A stretch of DNA of 64,000 bases from Candidatus Kuenenia stuttgartensis (GCA_945902075.1 CAMDMA010000016.1:1-64000); one strand, 5' to 3'. Counted from the stretch's first letter, positions 42,499 through 51,038 are shown. Notes: a model not told the origin generated them from the sequence alone. A program made the numbers and translations.

Positions 42499-43014
42499 TT
42501 ACGCGATGCGCGCTCGGACATTGCCATCAAGTTCAGCAAGTTCGATGAGCGCTTGCGAGGCCAGCGAGACAATCCACGCTGGCTCCGCAGCGCAGAGAAT
42601 CAGCAGCAGGTCCTCAATAGACTCGCGGCTTGCCCGCGTATCAAGGATCCGGTGCTGAACCAGGCATGCGCTGACCACCATCCCGAAGGCAAAGAGTCCC
42701 GCACGGCGCTTGGCCGGATCGGCTTGTTCCGGCCCGAGATCGCGCTTCGCCCGCTGCTTCATGGCCCTAAGTAATTCGAGCCCACTTTTCGTTGTGAGAT
42801 GATGTTGCGCATCCCCAAACCCCGAGAGCGGGGACTCGCTCGCGGTCATGGCGTCGTCGATGACGGTTGCCGCAAGCGCTGGATTTGAAAGGTGCGCGCA
42901 AAGATCCGAGATCGGGTCACTTCCGACGCGGTGCGCTGCAGCGAGCAACCTCCACATGTTGGAGGCCACATGCGACCCGTCAAGATCATCATTTGCGTGT
43001 GACTGCTCATTCAT
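42499..43014 (-). CDS. Small protein following a sigma factor, unknown function
   Basis: A 171-residue protein that I do not recognise. It is predicted mostly helical, with two short hydrophobic patches (AGLFAFGMVVSACLV and LLLILCAAEPAWIVSLA), but no clear signal peptide. Its ATG overlaps the stop of the sigma factor gene at 43011-43598 by 4 bp, so the two are translationally coupled. The same arrangement, sigma factor followed by a ~150-170 residue helical protein starting Met-Asn, occurs again at 46075-47487. Lacking a zinc-finger motif and a transmembrane helix, it is not a typical anti-sigma factor, though that role would fit the position. Confidence 0.75.
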   Translation of the reverse strand: MNEQSHANDDLDGSHVASNMWRLLAAAHRVGSDPISDLCAHLSNPALAATVIDDAMTASESPLSGFGDAQHHLTTKSGLELLRAMKQRAKRDLGPEQADPAKRRAGLFAFGMVVSACLVQHRILDTRASRESIEDLLLILCAAEPAWIVSLASQALIELAELDGNVRARIA

Positions 43015-43598
43015 GGCCGGAGTGCCTCCATGAGACGAAGAATCTCGCCCTCAATCTCTGCTTCTGGAATGCCATCTCGATCAAGCAGATCGAAAAATGC
43101 CTGCCGTAGTTTCCCAGCAGCCGTCCGAACCATCGTGGCCGCTTCCTTGGTCGACACTCCAAATTCTTCGATCAACGTCGCATAGGGAACGCCGTGGAGG
43201 TAATGCCGCTCGAGAATCTCCCAGTGCGCGCGTTGACCGCGGCGATCGCACGAGGCCCGCGCCCGCTCAAGCGCGCGTCGAACGAGCGAAAGCCCCCATT
43301 CGCGCTCGAACTGTCGTTGCGCAGCCTCGCGCTCGTCCGCAGGCTCCGAATCAAGTGCTTGCGGTGAACGCTGCATCTGGCGTACGACTTCGCGCAGGTA
43401 GAACAGGAATCCATTCATCAGCCAACGCCGCAGCGGGAGTTCCGAGTCAAGCCAGCGCTCAAAGAAGTCGGTTGAGGACACGCGATCGGCGAAGAATCCT
43501 TGCGTAAGTTCATGGGGCTCGCCTGCGGAGCGGTAGCTCGACCCGCGGAGAGAGCGATTGAAGGTACGCCGGACGCACCGCAGGAAGCGGCTCGTCAT
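43011..43598 (-). CDS. Planctomycete-type sigma-70/ECF-like sigma factor (copy A)
   Basis: A 195-residue protein with the two DNA-binding regions of a compact sigma factor. Region 2 is recognisable as GEPHELTQGFFADRV and LPLRRWLMNGFLFYLREVVR, the pattern of a planctomycete ECF group (DLTQEFFARL...RGRFRSFL in relatives). Region 4 is a helix-turn-helix: LHGVPYATLIEEFGVSTKEAATMVRTAAGKLR. A paralogue lies at 46750-47487 and aligns along the whole length, with identical LPLRRWL-NGFLF core. That copy has 46 more residues at its N-terminus; here the reading frame upstream of the ATG at 43598 stays open for 22 codons without a start codon, so the N-terminus may be truncated. Confidence 0.82.
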   Translation of the reverse strand: MTSRFLRCVRRTFNRSLRGSSYRSAGEPHELTQGFFADRVSSTDFFERWLDSELPLRRWLMNGFLFYLREVVRQMQRSPQALDSEPADEREAAQRQFEREWGLSLVRRALERARASCDRRGQRAHWEILERHYLHGVPYATLIEEFGVSTKEAATMVRTAAGKLRQAFFDLLDRDGIPEAEIEGEILRLMEALRP

Positions 43599-43748
43599 CG
43601 TTGTACGCAGGAAATCTTTCCAGTTTCTGAGATTCCTCGCGCCGCGAGGCGATGGACTGCTTCCTCAGAACTTGAGCCGTGTCTGGTTGCCAAGTGGATG
43701 GCGGCGGCTTGAAAAACCATACTTGCTTCACCCTGATGCAAGTTCTTT

Positions 43749-43753
43749 GAGGA
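43749..43753 (+). promoter_or_regulatory. Ribosome-binding site of the first lipoprotein gene
   Basis: GAGGA eight bases upstream of the ATG at 43761. Confidence 0.7.
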
Positions 43754-43760
43754 TAGAAAC

Positions 43761-44099
43761 ATGCGTAACAAGTACATGCGGGCAGCGCTTCCGGCCCTCG
43801 CGTGCGCCACATTGGCGTTCGTGTTTGGTGGATGCAATCCCCGCTCGAACCACACTGGTTTCGAGCATCAAAATCTCAATCTTGAGGACTCGCAGGTCGA
43901 CTGGATTCCCCACACCTACTTTCGTGGTGTGAACAGCGAGTCGTTCACGGCGTACCGCGCCCCAAGCGTCACGGAGACCAACGACATTGCGGTCACGCAG
44001 AACCCAACGCCGCTGACGGCCAATCACATCCATGGCCCTACAAACACGATCGGCCTCGGCCAGTCGTATTCGCCCGTCGCCAGCCAACCGAAGTATTGA
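43761..44099 (+). CDS. Small lipoprotein of unknown function
   Basis: A 112-residue protein with a clear lipoprotein signal: MRNKYMRAALPALACATLA then lipobox GGC (Cys ~25). The mature part is short (~85 residues), polar, rich in Asn, Thr, Ser and Pro, and probably little structured; it contains no Cys after the lipid anchor. No family is recognised. It is divergent from sigma factor copy A (162 bp apart) and is followed after 31 bp by the FlgO-like lipoprotein gene, so the two lipoproteins probably form one unit. A pair of small lipoproteins with FlgO recalls FlgO/FlgP/FlgT of Vibrio, but this protein does not resemble FlgP in the parts I can compare. Confidence 0.75.
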   Translation: MRNKYMRAALPALACATLAFVFGGCNPRSNHTGFEHQNLNLEDSQVDWIPHTYFRGVNSESFTAYRAPSVTETNDIAVTQNPTPLTANHIHGPTNTIGLGQSYSPVASQPKY

Positions 44100-44130
44100 T
44101 CGCCTGCTCATGACGCAGGAAAGGTTCCAT

Positions 44131-44853
44131 ATGCTTAAGAATCTCACATGCGCGACCATCGTTGCCGCGTCGATTGCTGCCCTCGGATCGTCTGTTGGCT
44201 GCACCAATTCCAGGAATGTGGTTGTGCTCGACGGCTGCACCCAGCAGACCTGTGTTGATGCTGATTACATCGAGACGTCATATAAGGCCATGAAGTATCT
44301 CATCGGCAATGTCCGAGGGAACATCATGGGTGACGATGCGTTCGACCAATCTCGACCAGTGATTTGGGCGACCACAGTCGACCTGAATAACTACGGGAAA
44401 ACATCGAACTTCGGTCGTCTCATGGGTGAGTCGCTTGCGATCGCCATGCAGAATCACCGCAAAAACAAGTTGATTCAGATGACGCTCCGTCAGGGCAATG
44501 TTCCGATCACCGCAGATGGCGAGTTCCTGCTGACCCGTGATGCGAAGGATCTTGCGACGAAGTTCAATGCAGGTGCCGCGCTCGTCTCGACCTACAGCGT
44601 GACGATCGATCGCGTCTACATTCAGTGTGCGCTCATCAACGTGGACCAGAACGCGGTTGTGGGTGCGGTGCAATTCGATATGCCGCTAGGCCCACGTACC
44701 GAGGCCCTCATCAAGGGCATCACCTTTCCGTCCGAGGCGGGTCGCCGTGAAGCTGTTGCAGCCAACTGCGCGAGGTGCTGCACTGGAGGTCGCGCTTCAC
44801 GAGGCGCGGGCAACCGATCGACTGGTGCATCCGGGGATCGCGCGAGTGTTTGA
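44131..44853 (+). CDS. FlgO-like lipoprotein, 3' end replaced at a junction
   Basis: A 240-residue frame with a lipoprotein signal (MLKNLTCATIVAASIAALGS, lipobox SVGC, Cys ~24) and an AGGAAAGG ribosome-binding site. Residues ~45-190 match the FlgO domain, known from outer-membrane flagellar-ring proteins of Vibrio: SYKAMKYLIGNVRGN, VIWATTVDLNNYGKTSNFGR, DGEFLLTRDAKDLATKF and AGAALVSTYSVTIDRVYI. After about residue 200 (near 44730) the frame runs through DNA that, in another frame, encodes the N-lobe of the kinase gene, and the translation turns Arg/Gly/Ala/Cys-rich. This suggests that the original C-terminus was lost by a deletion that joined the two genes. Confidence 0.75.
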   Translation: MLKNLTCATIVAASIAALGSSVGCTNSRNVVVLDGCTQQTCVDADYIETSYKAMKYLIGNVRGNIMGDDAFDQSRPVIWATTVDLNNYGKTSNFGRLMGESLAIAMQNHRKNKLIQMTLRQGNVPITADGEFLLTRDAKDLATKFNAGAALVSTYSVTIDRVYIQCALINVDQNAVVGAVQFDMPLGPRTEALIKGITFPSEAGRREAVAANCARCCTGGRASRGAGNRSTGASGDRASV

Positions 44854-45934
44854 TGCGGGCGTTGCACTGCAGGGCCATGCGTTTGTCGCCTTCGAGTACA
44901 TCGATGGTCTGACCCTCGAGGAGTGGCGAAAGCAGCACCGACCGTCGTTCGAGCGGCGGCTTGCGGTACTTGGGGACATCTGCGCTGCGGTGCAATACGC
45001 GCACGACCGCGGCATCATTCATCGGGATCTGAAGCCAGCGAATGTCCTCGTCGGAGAGGGCACATCGGCCAAGCCGCGCGGGGTGGTCATCGACTTTGGT
45101 GTTGCAGCCCTCACGGTCGATGATGTCACGACCGCCGATGGGCTGCATGTGGGAGATCGGGTTGGCATTCTTGAGACCATGGCGCCCGAGCAACTCACGC
45201 TCGGTGCGGCATCGGACGCCCGGAGCGATCTCTACTCACTCGGAGTGATCCTGTATTGGCTCGTGACCGGTCGTCCACCCTTTTTTCGATCAAGTGATGA
45301 AGCTCACCGTTTGGTCCAGATTGCGCGACAGATCCGCGAGGAGCCGCCGCCCGTTGTTCGCAGAGCGGCACTCGATGCGATTCGGCTCTCGAACTCGCAG
45401 CTCGCCGACCTCAATGCGGTCATTGCCAAGGTCTTGGCAAAGAATCCAGAGGAGCGCTATCGATCGGTGGCCGACTTCGCGGATGAGGTCGCTCGGCTTC
45501 GTGAGGGAACGCCGACGAACGCAACGGCTCCGAAGGTTCGATACCGCATGCGACGTTTCGTCCATCGATACCGCGCGGTCACGATTGCGGCAACCGTGAT
45601 TGGAATGATGCTCTCAGCCGCGACAGCGGTTTCGCTTGAATTCGCATGGGCGGAGCGTGCGGCACGGCTTGAGGAGTCGGCCGCAAAGGTCGCGCGGGAC
45701 GACGCGATTGACGTACTTCGGAAGGCCCTGCGCGCGATCGTGAATGATGTTCGCGCCGTCGGAAACCCACCGGAGTTGATGAAGCACTGGCCACAGGTCA
45801 TTGAGGCATTTGGTCGAGCGTACGGTCCGAATGACCCTCTCGTCGCGGCGGGATTTGAGCCGATTGGGCAAGGAGAAGCTGAGGAGGCAATCCGGCAACT
45901 CGTGGATCACGGAGCCGCGTCATCGACGTTGTAG
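44747..45934 (+). CDS. Ser/Thr protein kinase lacking its glycine loop; probably a truncated gene
   Basis: A 395-residue frame starting at GTG 44747, inside the FlgO-like gene. The kinase core is present from strand beta-3 on: VAVK (its Val is the GTG, so Lys is residue 2), alpha-C HEARATDRLVHPGIARVFD, catalytic HRDLKPANVLV (~residues 89-99), VIDFGVA, MAPEQ and the RSDLYSLGVILYWLVTG helix. The glycine-rich loop that precedes VAVK is missing: a stop in this frame lies about 57 bp upstream. A transmembrane helix (AVTIAATVIGMMLSAATAVS, ~285-304) and a coiled stretch follow, as in planctomycete receptor-like kinases, but the usual TPR tail is cut short. Activity is doubtful without the loop. Confidence 0.7.
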   Translation: MKLLQPTARGAALEVALHEARATDRLVHPGIARVFDAGVALQGHAFVAFEYIDGLTLEEWRKQHRPSFERRLAVLGDICAAVQYAHDRGIIHRDLKPANVLVGEGTSAKPRGVVIDFGVAALTVDDVTTADGLHVGDRVGILETMAPEQLTLGAASDARSDLYSLGVILYWLVTGRPPFFRSSDEAHRLVQIARQIREEPPPVVRRAALDAIRLSNSQLADLNAVIAKVLAKNPEERYRSVADFADEVARLREGTPTNATAPKVRYRMRRFVHRYRAVTIAATVIGMMLSAATAVSLEFAWAERAARLEESAAKVARDDAIDVLRKALRAIVNDVRAVGNPPELMKHWPQVIEAFGRAYGPNDPLVAAGFEPIGQGEAEEAIRQLVDHGAASSTL

Positions 45935-46074
45935 CGTCATCCAGAGACTGAAGTGTCATCCAACGCGCCAGTTCGAATCCTGGGCGGTGGACAACGACAT
46001 CGCATCAGTTGGTCGTGGGCTCGATCGTTTGAGAATCGTGCATCGCGTCTATCCGTGCGTACAGCCGCCGAGGC

Positions 46075-46533
46075 TTATGCGCTCGCGCGGAGAGGCATGC
46101 GCATCGCCGCGTGGAGCAGCCGTGCCCAATCAGAAGGCACACCAGAGGCAGCTGCGGCGAGTCGGGCATCGGCTTCGGCCGCTGTGTGCGAGACCAAAAG
46201 CCTGCGTCGATACACGATCGAACTCGCCTCCAGCAGTGCGAGCGAAACAGCAGCGAGTTCGCGTTCCGCGCTCGTTCCGTCAAGCCGCATCGTCTCGCAC
46301 GCGAGCCGTGCGAGCAGGAAATCCTCGTCGCATGCTTGACCTTCGAAAAACAGTGCGGCCGGATCTCCAACATCCGCAAGTGGCCCGTTTTCGATTGCCT
46401 CGCGCGACGGAAGAAGACCATCCCGCCGACGCGCACGATCGACCACGCGCGTAAGCAGCGGGTCGGTCTCTTCGCCGAGTGCGGCGAGAAGGCGGTGACA
46501 ATCGTTGTTGTTGTTGTTCGTGAAGTCGTTCAT
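46075..46533 (-). CDS. Small helical protein following sigma factor copy B, unknown function
   Basis: A 152-residue protein, mostly helical and rich in Ala, Leu, Arg and Glu, without a signal peptide or membrane helix. It begins MNDFTNNNNNDC, where the Asn run is coded by an AAC microsatellite. It lies 216 bp downstream of sigma factor copy B on the same strand, matching the order of copy A and the gene at 42499-43014, although the two small proteins are not obviously alike in sequence. No family recognised. A role in controlling the sigma factor is suggested by position only. Confidence 0.65.
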   Translation of the reverse strand: MNDFTNNNNNDCHRLLAALGEETDPLLTRVVDRARRRDGLLPSREAIENGPLADVGDPAALFFEGQACDEDFLLARLACETMRLDGTSAERELAAVSLALLEASSIVYRRRLLVSHTAAEADARLAAAASGVPSDWARLLHAAMRMPLRASA

Positions 46534-46749
46534 TCGCGTGGCTCATTTAAAACACATGAGCCGATCCCAATTCCCTTCAATCCCTCTGCGTCGCGCTCAA
46601 GCATCGGCCTGAGCGCGTTGTCTGTTTCCCTTCAGATCACCAGGATGTGCTTACAACTCTGCCTCATCGTTCACTTGTCTTGCTCACCACCCGGCTTTGA
46701 TCATCGTCGTGATCGCGATGTTCTCGGCGCGGCGGTTTGATTTTCTGCG

Positions 46750-47487
46750 TTAGCCCGGTTTCAGCGCACGCATCAGTCGTGCAACTTCATCGTCGAGTTC
46801 TTCCTCGGTCGCGCCGTCTTTCAGGAGCAGGTCCACCACGGCTTGGCGAAACCGGATCGATGCCGTTCGCACCATGCTCGCGGCCTGACCGCCTGTGACG
46901 TTGAATTCGTCCGAAAGCGCGGCATACGAAATGCCCTTCACAAAGTGACGCTCAAACATTTGCCAGTGCGCGTCGAAACCCTCCGTTGCGCATCGATCCT
47001 TTGCCGAGCTTGCCGCACTTCGCACCATCGACGCAGCCCAAAGTCGGTCGAACTCTTCCACGGCCGTCGCTGTCTGAGAAGTCGGCTCATCCGCGACGAC
47101 TGTTGGCATCGACTCGACGCGATCCGCTTTGCGGCGCCGCACTTGTTCCTGAAGGAAGAAGAGGAACCCATTGATCAGCCAACGGCGCAGGGGAAGGTTG
47201 CTCTCGATCCAGCGCTCGAAGTAGCCCACTTGGGCGAGCCTCGACGCGAAGAACCCAGACACAAGGTCACTCGGCGTCCCGAGCGAGCGGAAGCTCGAGC
47301 CGGCAACGTAGTTTCCGAGGGGTTCTGCGTAGGTCTGCATGACGTAGGCGTTGATTTTCGGGAGGCCCGCTGCACCCTGCGCCAACTGCGCGACGAGCCA
47401 GCCCCGCTGGGTGGCGGGAAAGGAGTCGCGCTTTTGCGGCGAGGTTGTTCGCTCCGGTGTGTCGTTCATTTTCCGCACATCGCTCAT
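46750..47487 (-). CDS. Planctomycete-type sigma-70/ECF-like sigma factor (copy B)
   Basis: A 245-residue sigma factor, paralogous to copy A at 43011-43598. Region 2: GTPSDLVSGFFASRL and ERWIESNLPLRRWLINGFLF; region 4: KGISYAALSDEFNVTGGQAA followed by SMVRTASIRFRQAV. The additional N-terminus (MSDVRKMNDTPERTTSPQKR) is charged. Alternative start codon at 47469 (MNDTPER). It is followed after 216 bp by a small helical protein. No anti-sigma zinc-finger protein is adjacent; in planctomycetes such sigma factors are often next to Ser/Thr kinases (family knowledge), and a kinase gene lies just downstream here on the opposite strand. Confidence 0.85.
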   Translation of the reverse strand: MSDVRKMNDTPERTTSPQKRDSFPATQRGWLVAQLAQGAAGLPKINAYVMQTYAEPLGNYVAGSSFRSLGTPSDLVSGFFASRLAQVGYFERWIESNLPLRRWLINGFLFFLQEQVRRRKADRVESMPTVVADEPTSQTATAVEEFDRLWAASMVRSAASSAKDRCATEGFDAHWQMFERHFVKGISYAALSDEFNVTGGQAASMVRTASIRFRQAVVDLLLKDGATEEELDDEVARLMRALKPG

Positions 47488-47632
47488 GGAGGATCCGATC
47501 GTTCAAGCGTCTTGGACGCCGTTCGCTATCGGCACGCGACTGGTACGACGTCGCGCCCTCCTGCGGAGAAGAGTCAAACCTCCTAGAAATCTTGCGCAGG
47601 AAAGGTCGACTTTGAAGGGGTTTAGGTGCGAC

Positions 47633-49627
47633 TCATGCGAGGAGGTGAAGCCCAATACCGGCATCTCGGACGAGCGCCTCGGCCGAAACCGGCCCACCCA
47701 CCGCAAGCCGCATCCATCGATCAGGCGTGAGGCACCCCAGCGACGTGATCCGCTTGGTTTCGACCGCAAGGTCCTTACCGCGCATATAGGACCTGATTTG
47801 GTGACTCATCATGTGCCCGAGCGTGTAATCGGGGAGGTAGAGCGGGTGCGCGATCATGTGCTGATAGGCCGCGAGGATCCGATAGGGGTCCTTCCCGAAG
47901 TCGCGCTCGTAGTAGCGGGTCCACAGGTCGTCAGCAATCCGAAGCACCTCGTCGCGGAGTTGCGCGGCGGTTGCTGATGGGTTTGCGTAGAGCCAGCGCC
48001 AAGCCCGAAGTTCGAGGAGCGATGGTCCCGCGATCTGGCACGCGGAGAGCATCGTCATCACCGAGTCAGCCGCGAACTGCCGCTCCGCCGCCGCCGCGTC
48101 CTCCATGCCAAGCACACGCTTCGCGAGGGCCTGGTAGAGAAACGCAAACGCTTCCGTGCAGGCGGTGTTGGGCACGCCGCGCAGGGCAGGGCGGGAAACG
48201 AAGTAGGTCGAGCAGAGCTGCTCAAGGTTGTGGCCGAGCTCGTGCATCGCGGTGTCGAAGCCGTCCCAGCCGAGTTCGGCATCAAGACTTGAGGTCCTCA
48301 GCCACGCTCCGTAGCCCTCAAGTTGCGGGCGCATCGCGTGGCCAGCGCCCTTGCAGATTTCGACCGTCACGCGAGTTCCGAGGAAGTCAGCGTCCTTCGC
48401 CTCGAATCCCAGTTCGCGCAGCACCGTTGGAAGCTTGGCCTCGAGCTCCTTTGCGTTGGCGAATCGTGCTTTGACCGCCGCGTTCATCTCCGTCGCCGGC
48501 TTCGCCTCGATCACATCTTCGAAGTAGATATCGAAGGGCTCCAATGTACGGCCGAGCTTCTTTGCCATGAATGCAGCGAGGTCGCGGCGAACCGGCGACT
48601 CAAGCAGTGCGATCATCAACTGCTCGACTTCCGTTTCGGGCATTTCGCGCTCGAGGGCGAACTTGCGCGCGATCGCCGAAGGTTCGTCTGGAAACAGTGG
48701 GTCGAACTCTCGTGCCATGTGGAAGTTGGCAATCCAGTGTTCATAGCGAGCAAGACCGAGCGTTTCGCCTGGCGCACCGCCAGCGATGGTGTTGCGCTCC
48801 GGGTCCCAGTCGCGCTTCTCCTCGCCAGACATCACGCGCGCAGGGATCGAGCCGTCGATGTGCCGCGCCATCACCCAGGAAAGTGCGCGTTGTTTTGCAA
48901 TTCCGTCGGCATCGCCGTAGCCCGCCTTGATTTCTTCGCGTACGAGCCAGTGCGCGATCAACTTTCGGTCGGCCTCGAACCAACGCTTGCCGTTCGCATC
49001 GACCATCCCGCCGACGGGAACGTGGAAGTGACTGACAAAGCTCCCCGACTCGAACGACACCTTGCGCGCGCGGTCGGCGAGCCCGGAAGGAATACGCGGT
49101 CCAAAGTTCTGGGCAACGCGTGCGGCCGCCCAGTCTGAGTCGCTCCAATTGGGTCCTTCCTTGAGCATCGTGGAGAGCGTGGGCTTCGGGAAGTTCAGCA
49201 GCGCGAGGTGAGCGATCTTCTGCTTGTAGAGTTGCTCAGAGAGATCGGGCGACGGGTCGAATTGGGCAAGGATATCGTCGACGCCGGGAAACTCGTCGCC
49301 GCGGAGGTCGTGGTGCCGACGCAGGGTTCGCCGCATTTCGTAGAGGTGGCCGTCGATTTGCTCGAGGGCCTTCTCAAGCCGTGCGAGGAGTCGCGTGCGC
49401 TCAGAATGGTCGGTGACCAAGTGCTTGACACAAAAGGCCTCAAACGCGGCAATATCGCCGTCCGCCGCACTCCAACGCGAGGCAACGCGCGCAACACCAG
49501 CCTCGATTGCTGCGCGGTGCGGTTCACCGTGCAGCGTGATCAGCACCGCAATCGCGCGCGGCGACGCCTCGCCGGAAAGGGCTTCACGGGATACGGTCGA
49601 GGTCGGTTCGGTCGTCAATACGCTCAT
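47633..49627 (-). CDS. Zinc metallopeptidase with HELGH motif (M3-like)
   Basis: A 664-residue, mainly helical protein without a signal peptide. The zinc site is DTAMHELGHNLEQL (HExGH, ~residue 463), with a candidate third ligand Glu in NTACTEAFAFLYQAL about 30 residues on. The overall layout (long helical N-terminal half, active site in the last third) resembles M3-family oligopeptidases such as oligoendopeptidase F or thimet oligopeptidase, which cut short peptides in the cytoplasm, but sequence outside the active site does not let me name a subgroup. Start ATG at 49627. It diverges from the BamE-like lipoprotein gene with 60 bp between starts. Confidence 0.78.
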   Translation of the reverse strand: MSVLTTEPTSTVSREALSGEASPRAIAVLITLHGEPHRAAIEAGVARVASRWSAADGDIAAFEAFCVKHLVTDHSERTRLLARLEKALEQIDGHLYEMRRTLRRHHDLRGDEFPGVDDILAQFDPSPDLSEQLYKQKIAHLALLNFPKPTLSTMLKEGPNWSDSDWAAARVAQNFGPRIPSGLADRARKVSFESGSFVSHFHVPVGGMVDANGKRWFEADRKLIAHWLVREEIKAGYGDADGIAKQRALSWVMARHIDGSIPARVMSGEEKRDWDPERNTIAGGAPGETLGLARYEHWIANFHMAREFDPLFPDEPSAIARKFALEREMPETEVEQLMIALLESPVRRDLAAFMAKKLGRTLEPFDIYFEDVIEAKPATEMNAAVKARFANAKELEAKLPTVLRELGFEAKDADFLGTRVTVEICKGAGHAMRPQLEGYGAWLRTSSLDAELGWDGFDTAMHELGHNLEQLCSTYFVSRPALRGVPNTACTEAFAFLYQALAKRVLGMEDAAAAERQFAADSVMTMLSACQIAGPSLLELRAWRWLYANPSATAAQLRDEVLRIADDLWTRYYERDFGKDPYRILAAYQHMIAHPLYLPDYTLGHMMSHQIRSYMRGKDLAVETKRITSLGCLTPDRWMRLAVGGPVSAEALVRDAGIGLHLLA

Positions 49628-49687
49628 TGTTGCAGCGTATGCGCCCGACGACTTGAGCGCGCGCCCATCAGCGGTGACAATCGCGAG

Positions 49688-50116
49688 GTGCCTCGACCAT
49701 CCCGCCGCGCGTCCGAACCTCTTTACCGCACCATCTTCACGCTCGTGATGACGCTGTGTGCCGTGCTACCGCTGCTCACCTCGTGCGCCTCTGAGCAGGT
49801 TGTTGATCGCTTCGACCGCGTCGAGCTCGGTATGGGGAAGGACGATGTCGTCTCGATGCTCGGTCCGCCGAGTTCGAGCTGGCCACTCACCGAAAAACTC
49901 GACGGGGTCACGGGTGAACGCTTGCAGTGGGGCGATGGGCTTTCAAGCCTCGCTTCAAGCGCAGCATTTCGTGGCGACCCCGAGCGCGCGTATTCGGTTG
50001 TGTTCGGCGCGGACGGTAAGGTGATTTCGAAAGCCGTGCCCACGTGGGTCGAGCAACAAGCCGCGGAGGACGCGGAGCGGCGCGCGAATCGCTTGGAGCG
50101 ACAGTCACTCGAGTAA
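49688..50116 (+). CDS. Lipoprotein with BamE/SmpA-like domain
   Basis: A 142-residue protein. A hydrophobic stretch (FTLVMTLCAVLPLLTSC) ends in a lipobox-like LTSC, so it is probably an outer-membrane or periplasmic lipoprotein. The mature part starts VVDRFDRVELGMGKDDVVSMLGPPSSSW, the motif of BamE/SmpA-OmlA domains (G-M-x-x-x-x-V-x-x-x-L-G-x-P), here only ~60 residues. The start is unclear: GTG at 49688 gives a positively charged n-region (MPRPSRRASEPLYR), ATG at 49748 leaves almost none, so 49688 is preferred. It could help outer-membrane protein assembly or simply share the fold. Confidence 0.6.
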   Translation: MPRPSRRASEPLYRTIFTLVMTLCAVLPLLTSCASEQVVDRFDRVELGMGKDDVVSMLGPPSSSWPLTEKLDGVTGERLQWGDGLSSLASSAAFRGDPERAYSVVFGADGKVISKAVPTWVEQQAAEDAERRANRLERQSLE

Positions 50117-50153
50117 CGCTCAAGCACACAAGCAAACTCGAAGCAAAATAGCT

Positions 50154-50963
50154 TCAGCGTGCGGAAAGCCAAGCCATCGACTTCGCCCACGTCTCATACG
50201 CCGCCGGCGAAAGATGCAGCGCGTCAGGCATGACATTCTTTGCGATCGAACCGTCCGGCGACACAAATGCGTCCCCTATCGCATGGATGGCAAGCGCCGG
50301 CTGTGCGCTCGTTCGACCCGCTGCGACGATCCGCGCGTTTTCCGAAGCGACCCACGCGCGCATTGCTTGATTGATCTGCAGAATATCGCCGCGCATCGCG
50401 TTGAATTTCTCGCCGCGGGGAAAGGTCTCGATCACATGGATCGTCGCCTCTGGGCATTGCGCGGCGAGCAGCGTGATGACAGCCTTCATGCCCGCGAGCG
50501 TTTCGTCAGCGTTGCTCGTGCCGTGGCCAAGGTTGTTCGTTCCGATGAGGAGTACGACATGCTCCGGTGCGAGCCGCGTGAGCGGGGCTTGCGCGAGGCG
50601 ATAGAGCACATTCTCGGTGCGATCGCCAGAGTTGCCGAGATTCACGGCGCCCATCGGCGCGATGTACCGATCCCACGCAGCCTTGCCCGGGTCTTCCCAC
50701 GCCTGCGTGATGGAGTCGCCAACGAAAACGACCTTCACAGGCGTCGACTCCTTCGCGCGCCGAATGCACTCGGCCTCCCGCTTGATTGCCCACTCGTCGG
50801 TGCGAGCCGCGGGGACGACCGAACTCGGCCGAGTCGAATCCTGTGTTGAGACAGCGCACGCGCCGCTGGCAACGATGGCGATGACAGCGAGAACAAGCAC
50901 CGTGAAGGCATTCGAAAATAGCGGCGAGGACAGGGGCGCGGAGAAGTGCGAAGCAGTCTGCAT
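50154..50963 (-). CDS. Exported SGNH/GDSL hydrolase
   Basis: A 269-residue protein with a signal sequence (FTVLVLAVIAIVASGACAVS; the Cys may be a lipid-anchor site). The catalytic blocks of SGNH hydrolases are present: block I VVFVGDSITQAW (Ser nucleophile, ~residue 84), block II GNSGDRTENVLYRL (Gly), block III LLIGTNNLGHGT (Asn) and block V MPDALHLSPAAYETWA (Asp/His). The pattern resembles the PAF-acetylhydrolase beta/gamma-like or rhamnogalacturonan acetylesterase-like esterases that remove acetyl groups from polysaccharides, but the substrate is not certain. Downstream on the minus strand it converges with the BamE-like gene (37 bp gap); upstream lies a terminator and the dockerin protease. 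Confidence 0.87.
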   Translation of the reverse strand: MQTASHFSAPLSSPLFSNAFTVLVLAVIAIVASGACAVSTQDSTRPSSVVPAARTDEWAIKREAECIRRAKESTPVKVVFVGDSITQAWEDPGKAAWDRYIAPMGAVNLGNSGDRTENVLYRLAQAPLTRLAPEHVVLLIGTNNLGHGTSNADETLAGMKAVITLLAAQCPEATIHVIETFPRGEKFNAMRGDILQINQAMRAWVASENARIVAAGRTSAQPALAIHAIGDAFVSPDGSIAKNVMPDALHLSPAAYETWAKSMAWLSAR

Positions 50964-50974
50964 ACGCGCAGTCT

Positions 50975-51013
50975 AAAAAGACCCGCGCCCGCGTGGGCTG
51001 CACGCGGGCGCGG
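50975..51013 (-). terminator. Intrinsic terminator of the dockerin protease gene
   Basis: A 13-bp perfect stem (ccgcgcccgcgtg / cacgcgggcgcgg, 50983-51013) with loop ggctg. On the minus strand it is followed by GTCTTTTT (T run 50975-50979). It starts 25 bp after the protease stop. Confidence 0.9.
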
Positions 51014-51038
51014 TAAGAGAATCGTGTCGATCGGTCGC

